Below, piece by piece: positions 23,558-31,244 of a DNA stretch of 56,429 nt. The position numbers were made by a program, and so were the translations under genes. The stretch is taken from positions 1 to 56,429 of IMG/VR virus record IMGVR_UViG_3300020438_003800; one strand, given 5' to 3'. Within the stretch, counting starts at the first letter, position 1, and the number at the start of each line of letters is the position of its first letter. Source of the stretch: a virus. The notes beneath the pieces were generated by a model, which saw nothing but the letters and a program-made list of their open reading frames with translations, was not told where the DNA came from and searched no databases.

Positions 23558-24273
23558 AAAATAATACGTTCCAATACAAGTGTATCGTTATTATTAGTAA
23601 ATGTTAATTTACTGCCGTATTTTGTAATATTATAATCTCCAATATACTTACTTAGGAAAATTATTTCTGCAAAATCATTCGGATTAAATGATTCGTTAAT
23701 TGAATCTAATGTTTCTTGTGTAGGACCAAAGTCTATGTATTTAAATGCAACTGGGTCTGCATAAGCTTTTTTAATTATTAGTGTATCATTGTGCATAGTT
23801 ACATCTTCTACAAAACTTTTGTCAAAAAAGTTCTTATAGTTTTGCATTCTGCCTTCTTGAATAGCAACATCATAATCGTCTGCTGTAATAGGTAGTACTT
23901 CTTCTAAATTTTCAGACGTAAGATCCTTACTTTTGAAATTTTTGTAATAACGGAAACGCATTTTATCATTGCTAGTCAAATTTTGAATACCGTCTATAAT
24001 TTCCATTATATTTTCACTAGAATCTTTACCACGTTCTATCTCAATAAACACCCGGTATCTTCCGTCACTCTGCTCACCCGGTGTTGCATCAGCATCAAGT
24101 ACTGAAGAATATCCTCTTTCAACAAAATTAGACAAATCTGTAGCTGCCTCGCTAGTAAGAGTACTTAATGCAACAACAATGATGTCATTGTCACTGCCCA
24201 TTTTACTCTTATAACTGTCTATTTCAACAACACTGTCTACTAGGTCTCGTAAGTCGCCTGTTCTAAGAGTCAT
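23554..24273 (-). CDS. Conserved phage protein, probably structural
   Basis: A 239-residue acidic protein with mixed alpha/beta character. Segments include DNDIIVVALSTLTSEAATDL near residues 28-47 and FIEIERGKDSSENIMEIIDG near 75-94. No enzymatic motif was found. It overlaps the next upstream gene as ATGA, and both follow a GATAAATA late promoter, so late expression and a virion or assembly role are likely. Confidence 0.55.
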   Translation of the reverse strand: MTLRTGDLRDLVDSVVEIDSYKSKMGSDNDIIVVALSTLTSEAATDLSNFVERGYSSVLDADATPGEQSDGRYRVFIEIERGKDSSENIMEIIDGIQNLTSNDKMRFRYYKNFKSKDLTSENLEEVLPITADDYDVAIQEGRMQNYKNFFDKSFVEDVTMHNDTLIIKKAYADPVAFKYIDFGPTQETLDSINESFNPNDFAEIIFLSKYIGDYNITKYGSKLTFTNNNDTLVLERIIL

Positions 24274-24809
24274 AATTGTGCTCCTGCTTCTGTATCACTT
24301 GTGTCTGCAAGCTCTTCTGCATCTTGTGTTTCTGGTGAATCAGGCATAATATTACTTTTGTCTTGTTGTGTATTTTGCAATAAATTTACATCCTGCATGT
24401 ATCCTGAATAAACATCTTGTATTAGTTTTGTTGGCATTTGAATTTCAACTACCCAGATAGGTAATCTATCAAGTTTACCTTTTTTTGTACCTGGACGTAT
24501 ATCATCCGGTTTTTCAATTTTTCTTGGTGAAATTATACTAGATTTTTTGTATCTCACTTTACAATCATAGTCAAGTAATCTTTTACCACCCATTGGATCA
24601 GGCATTTCATCTTGTGGCCAAAAGAAGCTGCATGTTACCCAATGTCTATCTATCATAGGTCCTTCTGCTACTTCTCCCTTTTCCCAATTTGCATATACAT
24701 ACAAATCTAAGTGGTCCAAAACTCTTTCAAAATCTTTAAGAATAGAAAAAGCATCATTTGAACCGTATATAGATTCAATGTTTTTAATTATGTCTAGTGA
24801 GTCATACAT
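24270..24809 (-). CDS. Conserved marine T4-like phage protein, probably structural
   Basis: A 179-residue protein. The core segment (residues 34-80) has LYVYANWEKGEVAEGP, then RHWVTCSFFWP and PDPMGGKRLLDYDC, a pattern I recall from cyanophage virion-associated hypotheticals. It also has PDDIRPGTKKGKLDRLPIWV and a long acidic, disordered C-terminus. It is the first gene after a perfect GATAAATA box and translationally coupled to the 239-residue protein. Confidence 0.6.
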   Translation of the reverse strand: MYDSLDIIKNIESIYGSNDAFSILKDFERVLDHLDLYVYANWEKGEVAEGPMIDRHWVTCSFFWPQDEMPDPMGGKRLLDYDCKVRYKKSSIISPRKIEKPDDIRPGTKKGKLDRLPIWVVEIQMPTKLIQDVYSGYMQDVNLLQNTQQDKSNIMPDSPETQDAEELADTSDTEAGAQL

Positions 24810-24841
24810 TATTTAAATACCTATAATTTCTTTGCTAGTAT

Positions 24842-24849
24842 TATTTATC
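24842..24849 (-). promoter_or_regulatory. T4-late-like promoter box
   Basis: GATAAATA on the minus strand, 32 bp before ATG 24809, in the divergent gap shared with phoH. Confidence 0.6.
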
Positions 24850-24864
24850 TGAAAACGATAGTTA

Positions 24865-24870
24865 TATAAT
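24865..24870 (+). promoter_or_regulatory. Candidate -10 box for phoH
   Basis: TATAAT on the plus strand, 122 bp before the phoH ATG. No good -35 box at 16-18 bp. A 7-bp inverted repeat (24870-24876 and 24880-24886) lies at the start of the predicted leader. The 183-bp gap from 24810 to 24992 holds only these elements and the opposing late box. Confidence 0.35.
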
Positions 24871-24992
24871 TTTCTCTGAGAGAAAAACTATGTGTTTTAG
24901 ATGAGCAATCGATGGTAAATACTTTTGTAGGGCTACTATGTTCTGCGAACAAAGTAAACCTTACAGCATATACCACCAAAGGAGGACCTTTA

Positions 24993-25712
24993 ATGGGTGC
25001 AAAAAGGAAAGCACAAAACCGTGCAAAGACCGGCTACAATAACGTAGTTGAATTTAACGTACAACAAAAACAGCAAACAGTAACTATACTTCCAAGAAAT
25101 AAAAATCAAGAAACTTACGTCCTAAAACTACTAGACACAACCAAAGACATCGTATTTGGTATTGGTCCAGCGGGTACAGGAAAGACGTTGCTTGCAGTCC
25201 AAGCGGCTGTAAAGCTTTTCAAGGAAGGTGATGTAGATAAAATCATAGTTACTCGTCCAGCAGTATCAGTAGACGAAGACTTAGGTTTTCTTCCAGGTAC
25301 GCTAGAGCAGAAAATGGCTCCATGGACAAGACCTATTTTTGATGTATTGCGCGACTATTTTGACGCTCGTCAAATAGAAGGAATGATAGAAGAAGGAATT
25401 ATTGAAATTGCGCCGCTAGCATATATGCGTGGACGAACATTTAAACGTTCTTTTATTTTAGCTGACGAAATGCAGAATGCTACACCAAATCAAACTAAGA
25501 TGTTATTAACACGCTTAGGAGAAGGCAGTAAAATGGCTGTCACAGGTGATTTAGCACAAGCCGACCGTTTGAAAGATAACGGACTAATAGACTTTACTAA
25601 TCGTTTATTAGAATTAAACTTAACTCATATAGACATAGTCAACTTTGGACAAGGAGATATAGAAAGACACGATGCAGTTAAGGAAGTTCTTCAAGTTTAT
25701 GGAGATGAATAA
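24993..25712 (+). CDS. phoH: PhoH-like P-loop ATPase
   Basis: A 239-residue protein starting at ATG 24993, chosen because a full AAAGGAGG ribosome-binding site lies 7 bp upstream; an in-frame ATG at 24912 lacks one. Walker A is GPAGTGKTLLA, then VTRPAVSVDEDLGFLPGTLEQKM, the Walker B-like FILADEMQN and the sensor TGDLAQ, all standard PhoH motifs. PhoH proteins link to RNA metabolism and phosphate stress and are very common in marine phages; their role in infection is unsettled. It is one of only two plus-strand genes here and its 3' end overlaps the dCMP deaminase gene. Confidence 0.93.
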   Translation: MGAKRKAQNRAKTGYNNVVEFNVQQKQQTVTILPRNKNQETYVLKLLDTTKDIVFGIGPAGTGKTLLAVQAAVKLFKEGDVDKIIVTRPAVSVDEDLGFLPGTLEQKMAPWTRPIFDVLRDYFDARQIEGMIEEGIIEIAPLAYMRGRTFKRSFILADEMQNATPNQTKMLLTRLGEGSKMAVTGDLAQADRLKDNGLIDFTNRLLELNLTHIDIVNFGQGDIERHDAVKEVLQVYGDE

Positions 25713-26130
25713 CTTCAATATCTGACTTACTTAGAAAAAGTAATCCCTGTGTGCTACGGTATTCTTCAGCGTAGTACACAGTGGTTATCCCGCTTTGATA
25801 TATTAGTTTAGCACAATCAATGCAAGGCGCATGAGTAACAAATAAAGTTGCTCCTTCACCACTTTCGTGTGAACTTGCTAGTTTGGCAATTGCGTTGGTT
25901 TCAGCATGAAGTACTTCTCTTTTACTTTTAGTAATGGTATTACCCCATTCATCCTCGCCATCCCATTCTTCACAACAGTTATCCCAACCGCTAGGCATTC
26001 CATTATACCCAATACTAATAATACGATCATTTTTTACAATTATTGCACCTACTTTTAACCGCTTGGCATGACTTAGCAGGGCAAAACGTTTGGCAACATC
26101 CATATATGCATCTATAAACCTTTGCTTCAT
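25678..26130 (-). CDS. cd: dCMP deaminase
   Basis: A 150-residue zinc enzyme turning dCMP into dUMP, the feed for thymidylate synthase. Zinc ligands come from HAETNAIAKL (His and catalytic Glu) and APCIDCAKL (two Cys). GYNGMPSGWDNCCEEWDG is the substrate-loop motif typical of T4-type dCMP deaminases. Its last 35 bp overlap the convergent phoH gene. It is coupled by TAATG to a 47-residue upstream gene and shares the block with ThyA and DHFR. Confidence 0.92.
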   Translation of the reverse strand: MKQRFIDAYMDVAKRFALLSHAKRLKVGAIIVKNDRIISIGYNGMPSGWDNCCEEWDGEDEWGNTITKSKREVLHAETNAIAKLASSHESGEGATLFVTHAPCIDCAKLIYQSGITTVYYAEEYRSTQGLLFLSKSDIEVIHLHKLEELP

Positions 26131-26273
26131 TATTTTTTTTCTTTAGCCTTAGCTTTCTTTTTTGGGCCCCATGTGTATGTTAAATCTTCTGTACGTGCTC
26201 CTGGAGGACAAACTGTTATTTTGTTTCCTTCCGCAAGCCATTTTTCAACATCTGTTTTATTTTCGTCTGTCAT
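26130..26273 (-). CDS. 47-residue basic-tailed micro-protein
   Basis: A short gene between two nucleotide genes. ATG 26273 lies one base from the upstream stop (TGAAATG context) and its TAA forms a TAATG junction with the dCMP deaminase. It starts MTDENKTDVEKWLAEGNKI, has VCPPGARTED and ends in a Lys-rich tail. An in-frame ATG at 26285 would add four residues. It fills an otherwise empty 144-bp gap. Function unknown. Confidence 0.55.
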   Translation of the reverse strand: MTDENKTDVEKWLAEGNKITVCPPGARTEDLTYTWGPKKKAKAKEKK

Positions 26274-26274
26274 T

Positions 26275-26499
26275 TCATCTCTCATTTTTTATTATCTCCA
26301 TTAAAAATTCATTCTTTGTATAAATGTAGCTCCAATAAGGACCTTTGATAGGCGGCTTACCGTTATCGTCATAGTATGTATGTTGCTCATAATATTTCTC
26401 TAACCATATACGCTTGCGTGATCCGCTACGTATGGGCCACCAAGCAAACTTTTCTTCTACAGATCTCTGCGGATCTTGTTGCCAGTTCCATCCCATCAT
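26275..26499 (-). CDS. Small aromatic-rich protein, unknown function
   Basis: A 74-residue protein with unusually many Trp and Tyr (MMGWNWQQDP, FAWWPIRSGSRKRIWLEKYY, GPYWSYIYTKNEF). It overlaps the thymidylate synthase stop as ATGA, so it belongs to the same message. No family recognised. Confidence 0.55.
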   Translation of the reverse strand: MMGWNWQQDPQRSVEEKFAWWPIRSGSRKRIWLEKYYEQHTYYDDNGKPPIKGPYWSYIYTKNEFLMEIIKNER

Positions 26500-27362
26500 A
26501 CAGCCATGGGCGCCTTAATCGAATCCATTGGAGTATAACCAATAAGTTTATAGTCCTCGGGTTTTGTTTTTACAAGTTGATCTAAGTCTGTGAACTCAGG
26601 CATTTTTAGTATAGGACCTTGTAATGGAGTTCTAATAATTTGCTGTTGTACTTGTTCGAAGTGATTTTTATAGATATGGCAATCCCCACCAGTCCATATA
26701 AAGTCACCTACCTTTAATTCTAGTAATTGTGCAAACATATGTGTCAACAAACTATAACTAGCAATGTTAAAAGGCACCCCTAAAAACATATCAGCACTAC
26801 GTTGGTACAATTGGCAACTTAGTTCGCCGTCTTGTATGTGAAACTGGAACATAGTATGACACGGCGGCAATGCCATTACATTTACTCTGTCAGCATTCCA
26901 TGCACTAACAATGTGTCTACGACTATCTGGATTGTAGTACATATTTTCAAGTACTTCGGCAATTTGATCTACAAATCCAAGTTGTGCGTCCCAACTGCGC
27001 CATTGATGTCCATATACAGGACCTAAATCTTTTGTTGTATCGTTGTTTACATACCCTAGTTGCTTGCCTTGATTGTCAGCATTAGCAGTCCAAATAGTTG
27101 TTTTGCCTACTAGTTCTTCTCTAGGTTTACCGTAGTGTATTTCAGCAAGTCTACGTTCGTCACTAGATCCTTCTAGCATCCATAGCAGTTCACTTACAAC
27201 ACTTTTCCATGCAAGTTTCTTTGTAGTTACAGCAGGAAATTCATTACGTAAATCAAAACGCATTTGATGTCCAAATACACTACGTGTGCCTACGCCTGTT
27301 CTGTCATCGCGGTCTTTGCCGTGTAATAAAATGTGATGTAATGCGTCTAAATATTGCTTCAC
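26496..27362 (-). CDS. thyA: Thymidylate synthase
   Basis: A 288-residue ThyA-family enzyme converting dUMP to dTMP with methylene-tetrahydrofolate. DDRTGVGTRSVFG is the N-terminal phosphate-loop motif, LGPVYGHQWRSWD and ALPPCHTMFQF carry the active site with catalytic Cys, QLYQRSADMFLGVPFNIASY binds dUMP, and the protein ends in the classic APMAV. It overlaps the DHFR stop as ATGA, so the enzyme that regenerates its folate is made alongside it. Confidence 0.97.
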   Translation of the reverse strand: MKQYLDALHHILLHGKDRDDRTGVGTRSVFGHQMRFDLRNEFPAVTTKKLAWKSVVSELLWMLEGSSDERRLAEIHYGKPREELVGKTTIWTANADNQGKQLGYVNNDTTKDLGPVYGHQWRSWDAQLGFVDQIAEVLENMYYNPDSRRHIVSAWNADRVNVMALPPCHTMFQFHIQDGELSCQLYQRSADMFLGVPFNIASYSLLTHMFAQLLELKVGDFIWTGGDCHIYKNHFEQVQQQIIRTPLQGPILKMPEFTDLDQLVKTKPEDYKLIGYTPMDSIKAPMAV

Positions 27363-27952
27363 GAGTCTACTCCGTATCGAATTTCGTCTTCACCGTAGCG
27401 TCCTCTGTCACGATTACCGTCACCATTAAGTTGTGTTAAATCTTGTTGTACATGTTTATAATTTGTAGATCGCTTCTTCCAAATTTCAAATGTAACTGCT
27501 TCGTGTTCGTCTGACCACGTGCGTTCAAATAAACTTTCAATCTTACGTAACGGTAAGAATGTATCACAAGCATATGCACCTGGAATACGACTAATATAAA
27601 ACTCGTCAATAATACCTAGTGTTTGTTCAATAATGTTAGGTCCACCAATCACCCAAGTTATAATACCAGGGTTATCTTCTGAAATAGCTATAATAGCACT
27701 GTTAATATCGCCTTTAATATATCCGTCTGCACCAGGATAGTCTTCTTGACGACTTGTTGCTAAATAATTTCGACGTTTTGGTAACGGTCGAGGCATACCA
27801 GGATCTTCCCAAGTAGTAGATCCCATTATAACAATATGTCCTGCTGTGTTCTCTTTGAACCATTGTAGGTCTGTTGAATTATTTGGCCACGGTAGTGTAC
27901 CGTTTTTGCTTACGCCTCCGTAATCGTCACATGCTAGTATTGCTTTAATCAT
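27359..27952 (-). CDS. frd: Dihydrofolate reductase
   Basis: A 197-residue protein, slightly longer than usual DHFR because of a basic C-terminal extension of about 35 residues. AILACDDYGGVSKNGTLPWP at the N-terminus gives the folate-site Met20-like loop. VIMGSTTWEDPG and NYLATSRQ bind NADPH, and TWVIGGPNIIEQ is the central motif. It recycles dihydrofolate made by ThyA. It overlaps ThyA and adjoins the ferredoxin gene. Confidence 0.92.
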   Translation of the reverse strand: MIKAILACDDYGGVSKNGTLPWPNNSTDLQWFKENTAGHIVIMGSTTWEDPGMPRPLPKRRNYLATSRQEDYPGADGYIKGDINSAIIAISEDNPGIITWVIGGPNIIEQTLGIIDEFYISRIPGAYACDTFLPLRKIESLFERTWSDEHEAVTFEIWKKRSTNYKHVQQDLTQLNGDGNRDRGRYGEDEIRYGVDS

Positions 27953-28299
27953 TAACTTCCATCTCCTGGTACTTCGCTAAAGTGTGTCTCAAATTTATTT
28001 GGCACATCTTCCCATTCCTTTGCATCTGCTGGCGGTATACCCTTCTCAGTAATCACTGGCCAAATCAAACTATATTTTAGATTGATGTCGTGCCATTTTT
28101 GTTTTTCCTGATCGTTCATTACAGAATCAGAAAGAATAGCACCAGGACCGCATTCAGGCTCACATACTCCACAATCAATACATTCATCTGGATTGATTAC
28201 AAGAAAATTTTCTCCTTCATAAAAACAGTCTACTGGGCATACTTCTACACAGTCCATATTTTTACATTTTACACAATTATCTGTTACTAAGTAAGTCAT
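27952..28299 (-). CDS. fdxA: 7Fe ferredoxin, Azotobacter FdI (FdxA) type
   Basis: A 115-residue protein closely matching Azotobacter vinelandii ferredoxin I. Nine cysteines (9, 12, 17, 21, 25, 40, 43, 46, 50) align with offset one, enough for a [3Fe-4S] and a [4Fe-4S] cluster. The context [20 protein letters not shown] and [16 protein letters not shown] is near identical to the family. One change is GPG after the last Cys, where FdI has Pro-Ala. The FdI-type C-terminal extension (WPVITEKG) is kept. It overlaps DHFR by one base. Its electron partner is not visible; the adjacent 2OG oxygenase or a host enzyme are candidates. Confidence 0.93.
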   Translation of the reverse strand: MTYLVTDNCVKCKNMDCVEVCPVDCFYEGENFLVINPDECIDCGVCEPECGPGAILSDSVMNDQEKQKWHDINLKYSLIWPVITEKGIPPADAKEWEDVPNKFETHFSEVPGDGS

Positions 28300-28304
28300 A
28301 TTTT

Positions 28305-28958
28305 TTACCTATAATAAAAGTTAACATTAGCACTTACAACAATTCTGTCTTCTGTGCCCATGTATGGTACAGCATCATGCGGCAACCATGCAGGAAAGAC
28401 TATTAAGTGCCCGTCTCTTGGTGGAATAACATAACTACTATTCATATAATTCCACTCGCCTCCGTCATCTTTAGCATTCTGATGCATGTTATGATTATAC
28501 CAAGTGTTACTTCCGTTATGCTGTTCACATTCATTAGTTTGGACATAGAATATAGATGCCCAACTACTACCCGGGTGCGTATGTAGTTTATGGTAGCCAT
28601 TCTGTTTTGTAATATGATACCAACTTTCACCTATAACGCATTCCATATCTCTATGTGGCTTCCAGTAACCTGTACTAGGAAGACCTTCGTGCATCACATG
28701 TAATAATGATTCATTAAAGAATTGATTTAAATTTTGTACAGACGATGTATCAGTTTGTAAAAAATTAAACTTGCTCTCTAATAAATTATGTTTGGCTTGT
28801 ATTGCAACTTGGCTATCTATATCTGTCTCTTGTTTTTCTGCTTGTTTGTATATATCTTCTACTAAATCAGCCTGTATTTTTTCAAAGTCTTTGTACTTGT
28901 AATGAAAGGTAAAAGTTGGCCAAAGAGTATGTGCTGTTTCGTATTCACTAAATTCCAT
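28305..28958 (-). CDS. 2-oxoglutarate/Fe(II) oxygenase-like protein (PF13759 type)
   Basis: A 217-residue protein from ATG 28958, just after the clamp loader stop, with AAGG as ribosome-binding site. [20 protein letters not shown] gives the first Fe-binding His and GxYYV-like strand, and [12 protein letters not shown] plus [11 protein letters not shown] give the distal His and the oxoglutarate-binding Arg. This fits the phage 2OG-FeII_Oxy_5 family, common in marine T4-like phages. Substrate unknown; a hydroxylated base, amino acid or sugar is possible. Confidence 0.78.
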   Translation of the reverse strand: MEFSEYETAHTLWPTFTFHYKYKDFEKIQADLVEDIYKQAEKQETDIDSQVAIQAKHNLLESKFNFLQTDTSSVQNLNQFFNESLLHVMHEGLPSTGYWKPHRDMECVIGESWYHITKQNGYHKLHTHPGSSWASIFYVQTNECEQHNGSNTWYNHNMHQNAKDDGGEWNYMNSSYVIPPRDGHLIVFPAWLPHDAVPYMGTEDRIVVSANVNFYYR

Positions 28959-28959
28959 T

Positions 28960-29874
28960 TTATAACCTTGCAAGTTTAATAAGCGTTGCTGCCAAATTAA
29001 TCTCCGGATCAACAACAAGTGTATGATCAACCATGCCTTGTTTAATTATAATCACAGCACTGTCTTGTGTTTCGTCATCACCAAATAGTTCTATGTTGTC
29101 ATAAAGCCAACGATACACCTCTTCCATCTCTTCTGGGCGTACTGCGCCACATAATAATTTACGTGCTTCTTGTATTTTACCTGCCTTAAACAGTTCAACC
29201 ATTTCTAGTTTCCAATCAGCGGCACCACTATCGCCTTCGTTAGGTTTTACTAGTACCCCATCTGTTGAATTCATTTGTACTGTGTTGATACACTTACGCA
29301 AGTCTGGATATGTTGCTTTTACGTAGGTATCCAACGTATCCAAATCAGGAGTAATACCTTCAGTGATAAGGATTTCAGCAACTCTAGCTGTAAACTCAGT
29401 TTGGTCAATTTTAGCAATGTGGAAACCTTGACACCTACTGTGCAAAGCGGGTATAATACGATTTGGATAGTTACAAGTGAGAATGAAACGAGCAGTAGTA
29501 TGATACTCCTCCATAACCCCACGAAGAGCTGCTTGAGCGTTTGGCGATAAGTAATCTGCTTCATCTAATAATACAACCTTAAAGTCCCCAAATGGGATCA
29601 TCTGTACAAAGTTAACAATTTTATCTCTTACATCATCAACTGAGTTTGTGCGACTTGCGTTAATTTCTAGTATGTCTAGATCATTAACCTCAAGTTCATT
29701 AAACAAAAGTTTAGCAAGTGTTGTTTTACCAATGCCTGCGTTTCCGCTAAACAATAAATGCGGGATAGTTTTGTCCTTTATCCAAGTATTTACTTGATTG
29801 CGCTGAGAGTCATCTCTAAACACATATCCGTTTACTGTTTTAGGACGATACTTTTCTACCCATAAGTCTTTCAT
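28960..29874 (-). CDS. 44: Clamp loader large subunit, T4 gp44-like
   Basis: A 304-residue AAA+ ATPase, near the 319 of T4 gp44. LWVEKYRPKT opens as in all RFC-type loaders. Walker A is SGNAGIGKTT near 44-53, Walker B is VVLLDEADYLSP near 100-111, sensor 1 is FILTCN and the SRC motif is HSRCQGF, which supplies the arginine finger. It loads the gp45-like clamp. The small subunit gp62 is not seen in this window. Its own promoter lies in the aldolase gene's end. Confidence 0.95.
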   Translation of the reverse strand: MKDLWVEKYRPKTVNGYVFRDDSQRNQVNTWIKDKTIPHLLFSGNAGIGKTTLAKLLFNELEVNDLDILEINASRTNSVDDVRDKIVNFVQMIPFGDFKVVLLDEADYLSPNAQAALRGVMEEYHTTARFILTCNYPNRIIPALHSRCQGFHIAKIDQTEFTARVAEILITEGITPDLDTLDTYVKATYPDLRKCINTVQMNSTDGVLVKPNEGDSGAADWKLEMVELFKAGKIQEARKLLCGAVRPEEMEEVYRWLYDNIELFGDDETQDSAVIIIKQGMVDHTLVVDPEINLAATLIKLARL

Positions 29875-30668
29875 GTACTAGCCTCTGTGATCATTTTTAT
29901 ATTATTGTTTATTGTAGCATCAAATGCTTCGTTTGTCAAGCCAAATTTTAGTCCTTCACTTAATGCTCTACTAAAACTAGCTGTCATTTGTTTGTTCTTT
30001 GAAAGTCTTTTACACGCTTCATCTGTAGAGTATCCACCGCTAAGTCCTACAACTTTGTGGACTTTAGGATGATTTACAAGATCTTGATACATGTTTTGTT
30101 GTTCAGGAAGTGTTAATTTTAGTATACATTGCCCTTCATACAGATCTAATCTTTTCTTAAGTCCGTTTAGTAATGCAATTTCTAAGCCTTGCTTGTGTTC
30201 ATGTTCAATTGGAATCTCTGGCTCCACAATTGGCATTAATTCCCAAGCATAAATTTGACCAGCTAGTTCCATCTGCTGATCAAGGACCTCATCTAATATA
30301 TCTTGGGACTTTACAATACTTCTCATTTTAGTTCCAAAGCACTTGTGCTTCACAGCAAAATTTAGCATATAATTTAAATCAAACTTTTTAAGTGTTCCTG
30401 CTTCAGTACAGCCACTGTCAACTTTTAAAATAGCATGAATATTTTTGCCGTGTAGTAACGGAACCATTCCGCGTTCTATTGTGTCTTTGTATAGTATTGC
30501 GGCCCAAATATTTTCATCGTTAAATTCAGGAGAGTTAATCATTCTAAGACGCATAGCATGAACTTTCTCCATCTTGTCTGCTTCTGTGTATTCTTGTCCG
30601 TAGCGTTCTAGTACGCCTCCTGTTGAACCGCCACTGTGGTCCATTGCTGCAATAAATCTACGATTCAT
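29871..30668 (-). CDS. fda: Fructose-bisphosphate aldolase, class I
   Basis: A 265-residue protein from ATG 30668, preferred over ATG 30677 because AAGGA is only correctly spaced for the second. RFIAAMDHSGGSTGGVL opens the barrel, PIVEPEIPI and CILKLTLPEQ carry the acidic residue and the Schiff-base Lys, and VVGLSGGYSTDEA and ASFSRALSEGL are the phosphate-binding end of the class I (Fda-type) family. It interconverts fructose-1,6-bisphosphate and triose phosphates. A phage copy could steer host carbon during infection. It overlaps its neighbours on both sides. Confidence 0.88.
   Translation of the reverse strand: MNRRFIAAMDHSGGSTGGVLERYGQEYTEADKMEKVHAMRLRMINSPEFNDENIWAAILYKDTIERGMVPLLHGKNIHAILKVDSGCTEAGTLKKFDLNYMLNFAVKHKCFGTKMRSIVKSQDILDEVLDQQMELAGQIYAWELMPIVEPEIPIEHEHKQGLEIALLNGLKKRLDLYEGQCILKLTLPEQQNMYQDLVNHPKVHKVVGLSGGYSTDEACKRLSKNKQMTASFSRALSEGLKFGLTNEAFDATINNNIKMITEAST
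29911..29939 (-). promoter_or_regulatory. Sigma70-like early promoter for the clamp loader
   Basis: TTGACA (29934-29939) and TACAAT (29911-29916), spacer exactly 17 bp, lie inside the 3' end of the aldolase gene. The predicted start is near 29904, about 30 bases before ATG 29874. Confidence 0.72.
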
Positions 30669-30870
30669 TATTGTCATTCCTTTTCTTCCATTCTATTTCA
30701 AACTGTTCATCATACAAGTATAATGGAGCACCGTTTCCGCCAGCAATCCAGAGACGTCTAAAATATCCTGGCGCACTTGCTAATGCCATTTCTTGCGTTA
30801 TATCCATATGCCCTTTGACTAAAAAAAATAATCTATAAGCTTCTTTTATCTCTTCTGGTGTTGGATCCAT
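30658..30870 (-). CDS. Small conserved phage protein, unknown function
   Basis: A 70-residue protein with a helical N-terminus (PTPEEIKEAYRLFFLVKGH), a SAPGYFRRLWIAGGNGAPL turn and a charged C-terminus. It overlaps the aldolase start by 11 bp. No family recognised. Confidence 0.55.
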   Translation of the reverse strand: MDPTPEEIKEAYRLFFLVKGHMDITQEMALASAPGYFRRLWIAGGNGAPLYLYDEQFEIEWKKRNDNNES

Positions 30871-30890
30871 TTATTTTCTCCCGACAAGAA

Positions 30891-31229
30891 TCATTCATAT
30901 GATTCCCCAGTTTCACGGAAGAAGTTTTCACTCCAAAATGCTTTGTCATCAATCCAAATATCGTAGTTTTCTTTTTCACCTACACTTAGTTCGTGAAACT
31001 TAGCGCCCCATTTGATTAATTGATTGTTAGTTAAATTAAAATAGTCAACACCACTTACACAACCACGTGCTGTCATATATTTAATTGTGTGTCCTGCATC
31101 GTACAATGCGTTTACTTTTGCAATACGCTCTGGCATTGGAATGTGATTAGCGTAGTCTTTCTTTCCACCACTGTCGGGTATAATTACTTCCTTACAGATA
31201 GTGCCGTCAATATCAATAACATACTTCAA
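30891..31229 (-). CDS. HAD-superfamily phosphatase
   Basis: A 112-residue minimal HAD protein. YVIDIDGTIC has the nucleophile Asp6 and acid/base Asp8, IKYMTARGCVSG gives the motif II Thr, and YDIWIDDKAFW near the C-terminus gives the Mg-binding acidic pair. The lack of a cap resembles small phosphatases of capsule-sugar clusters and T4-like polynucleotide 3'-phosphatase domains. Substrate unknown. Confidence 0.75.
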   Translation of the reverse strand: MKYVIDIDGTICKEVIIPDSGGKKDYANHIPMPERIAKVNALYDAGHTIKYMTARGCVSGVDYFNLTNNQLIKWGAKFHELSVGEKENYDIWIDDKAFWSENFFRETGESYE

Positions 31230-31244
31230 GGTAACTCACTTTCT

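Noticed and set aside
24870-24886. 7-bp inverted repeat as a transcription terminator
   Set aside because: The stem is A/T-rich with little GC and sits at a likely 5' leader, so an intrinsic terminator is not supported.
24912-24992. Upstream in-frame ATG of phoH
   Set aside because: No ribosome-binding site precedes it, and the extra 27 residues do not look like PhoH; AAAGGAGG sits before ATG 24993.
27952-28299. Ferredoxin gene as host DNA contamination
   Set aside because: It overlaps phage DHFR by one base and lies in an unbroken phage gene row, so a chimera is unlikely.
28959-29030. Longer 241-residue form of the 2OG oxygenase
   Set aside because: It would start inside the clamp loader gene without a ribosome-binding site; ATG 28958 has AAGG and begins at the domain start.
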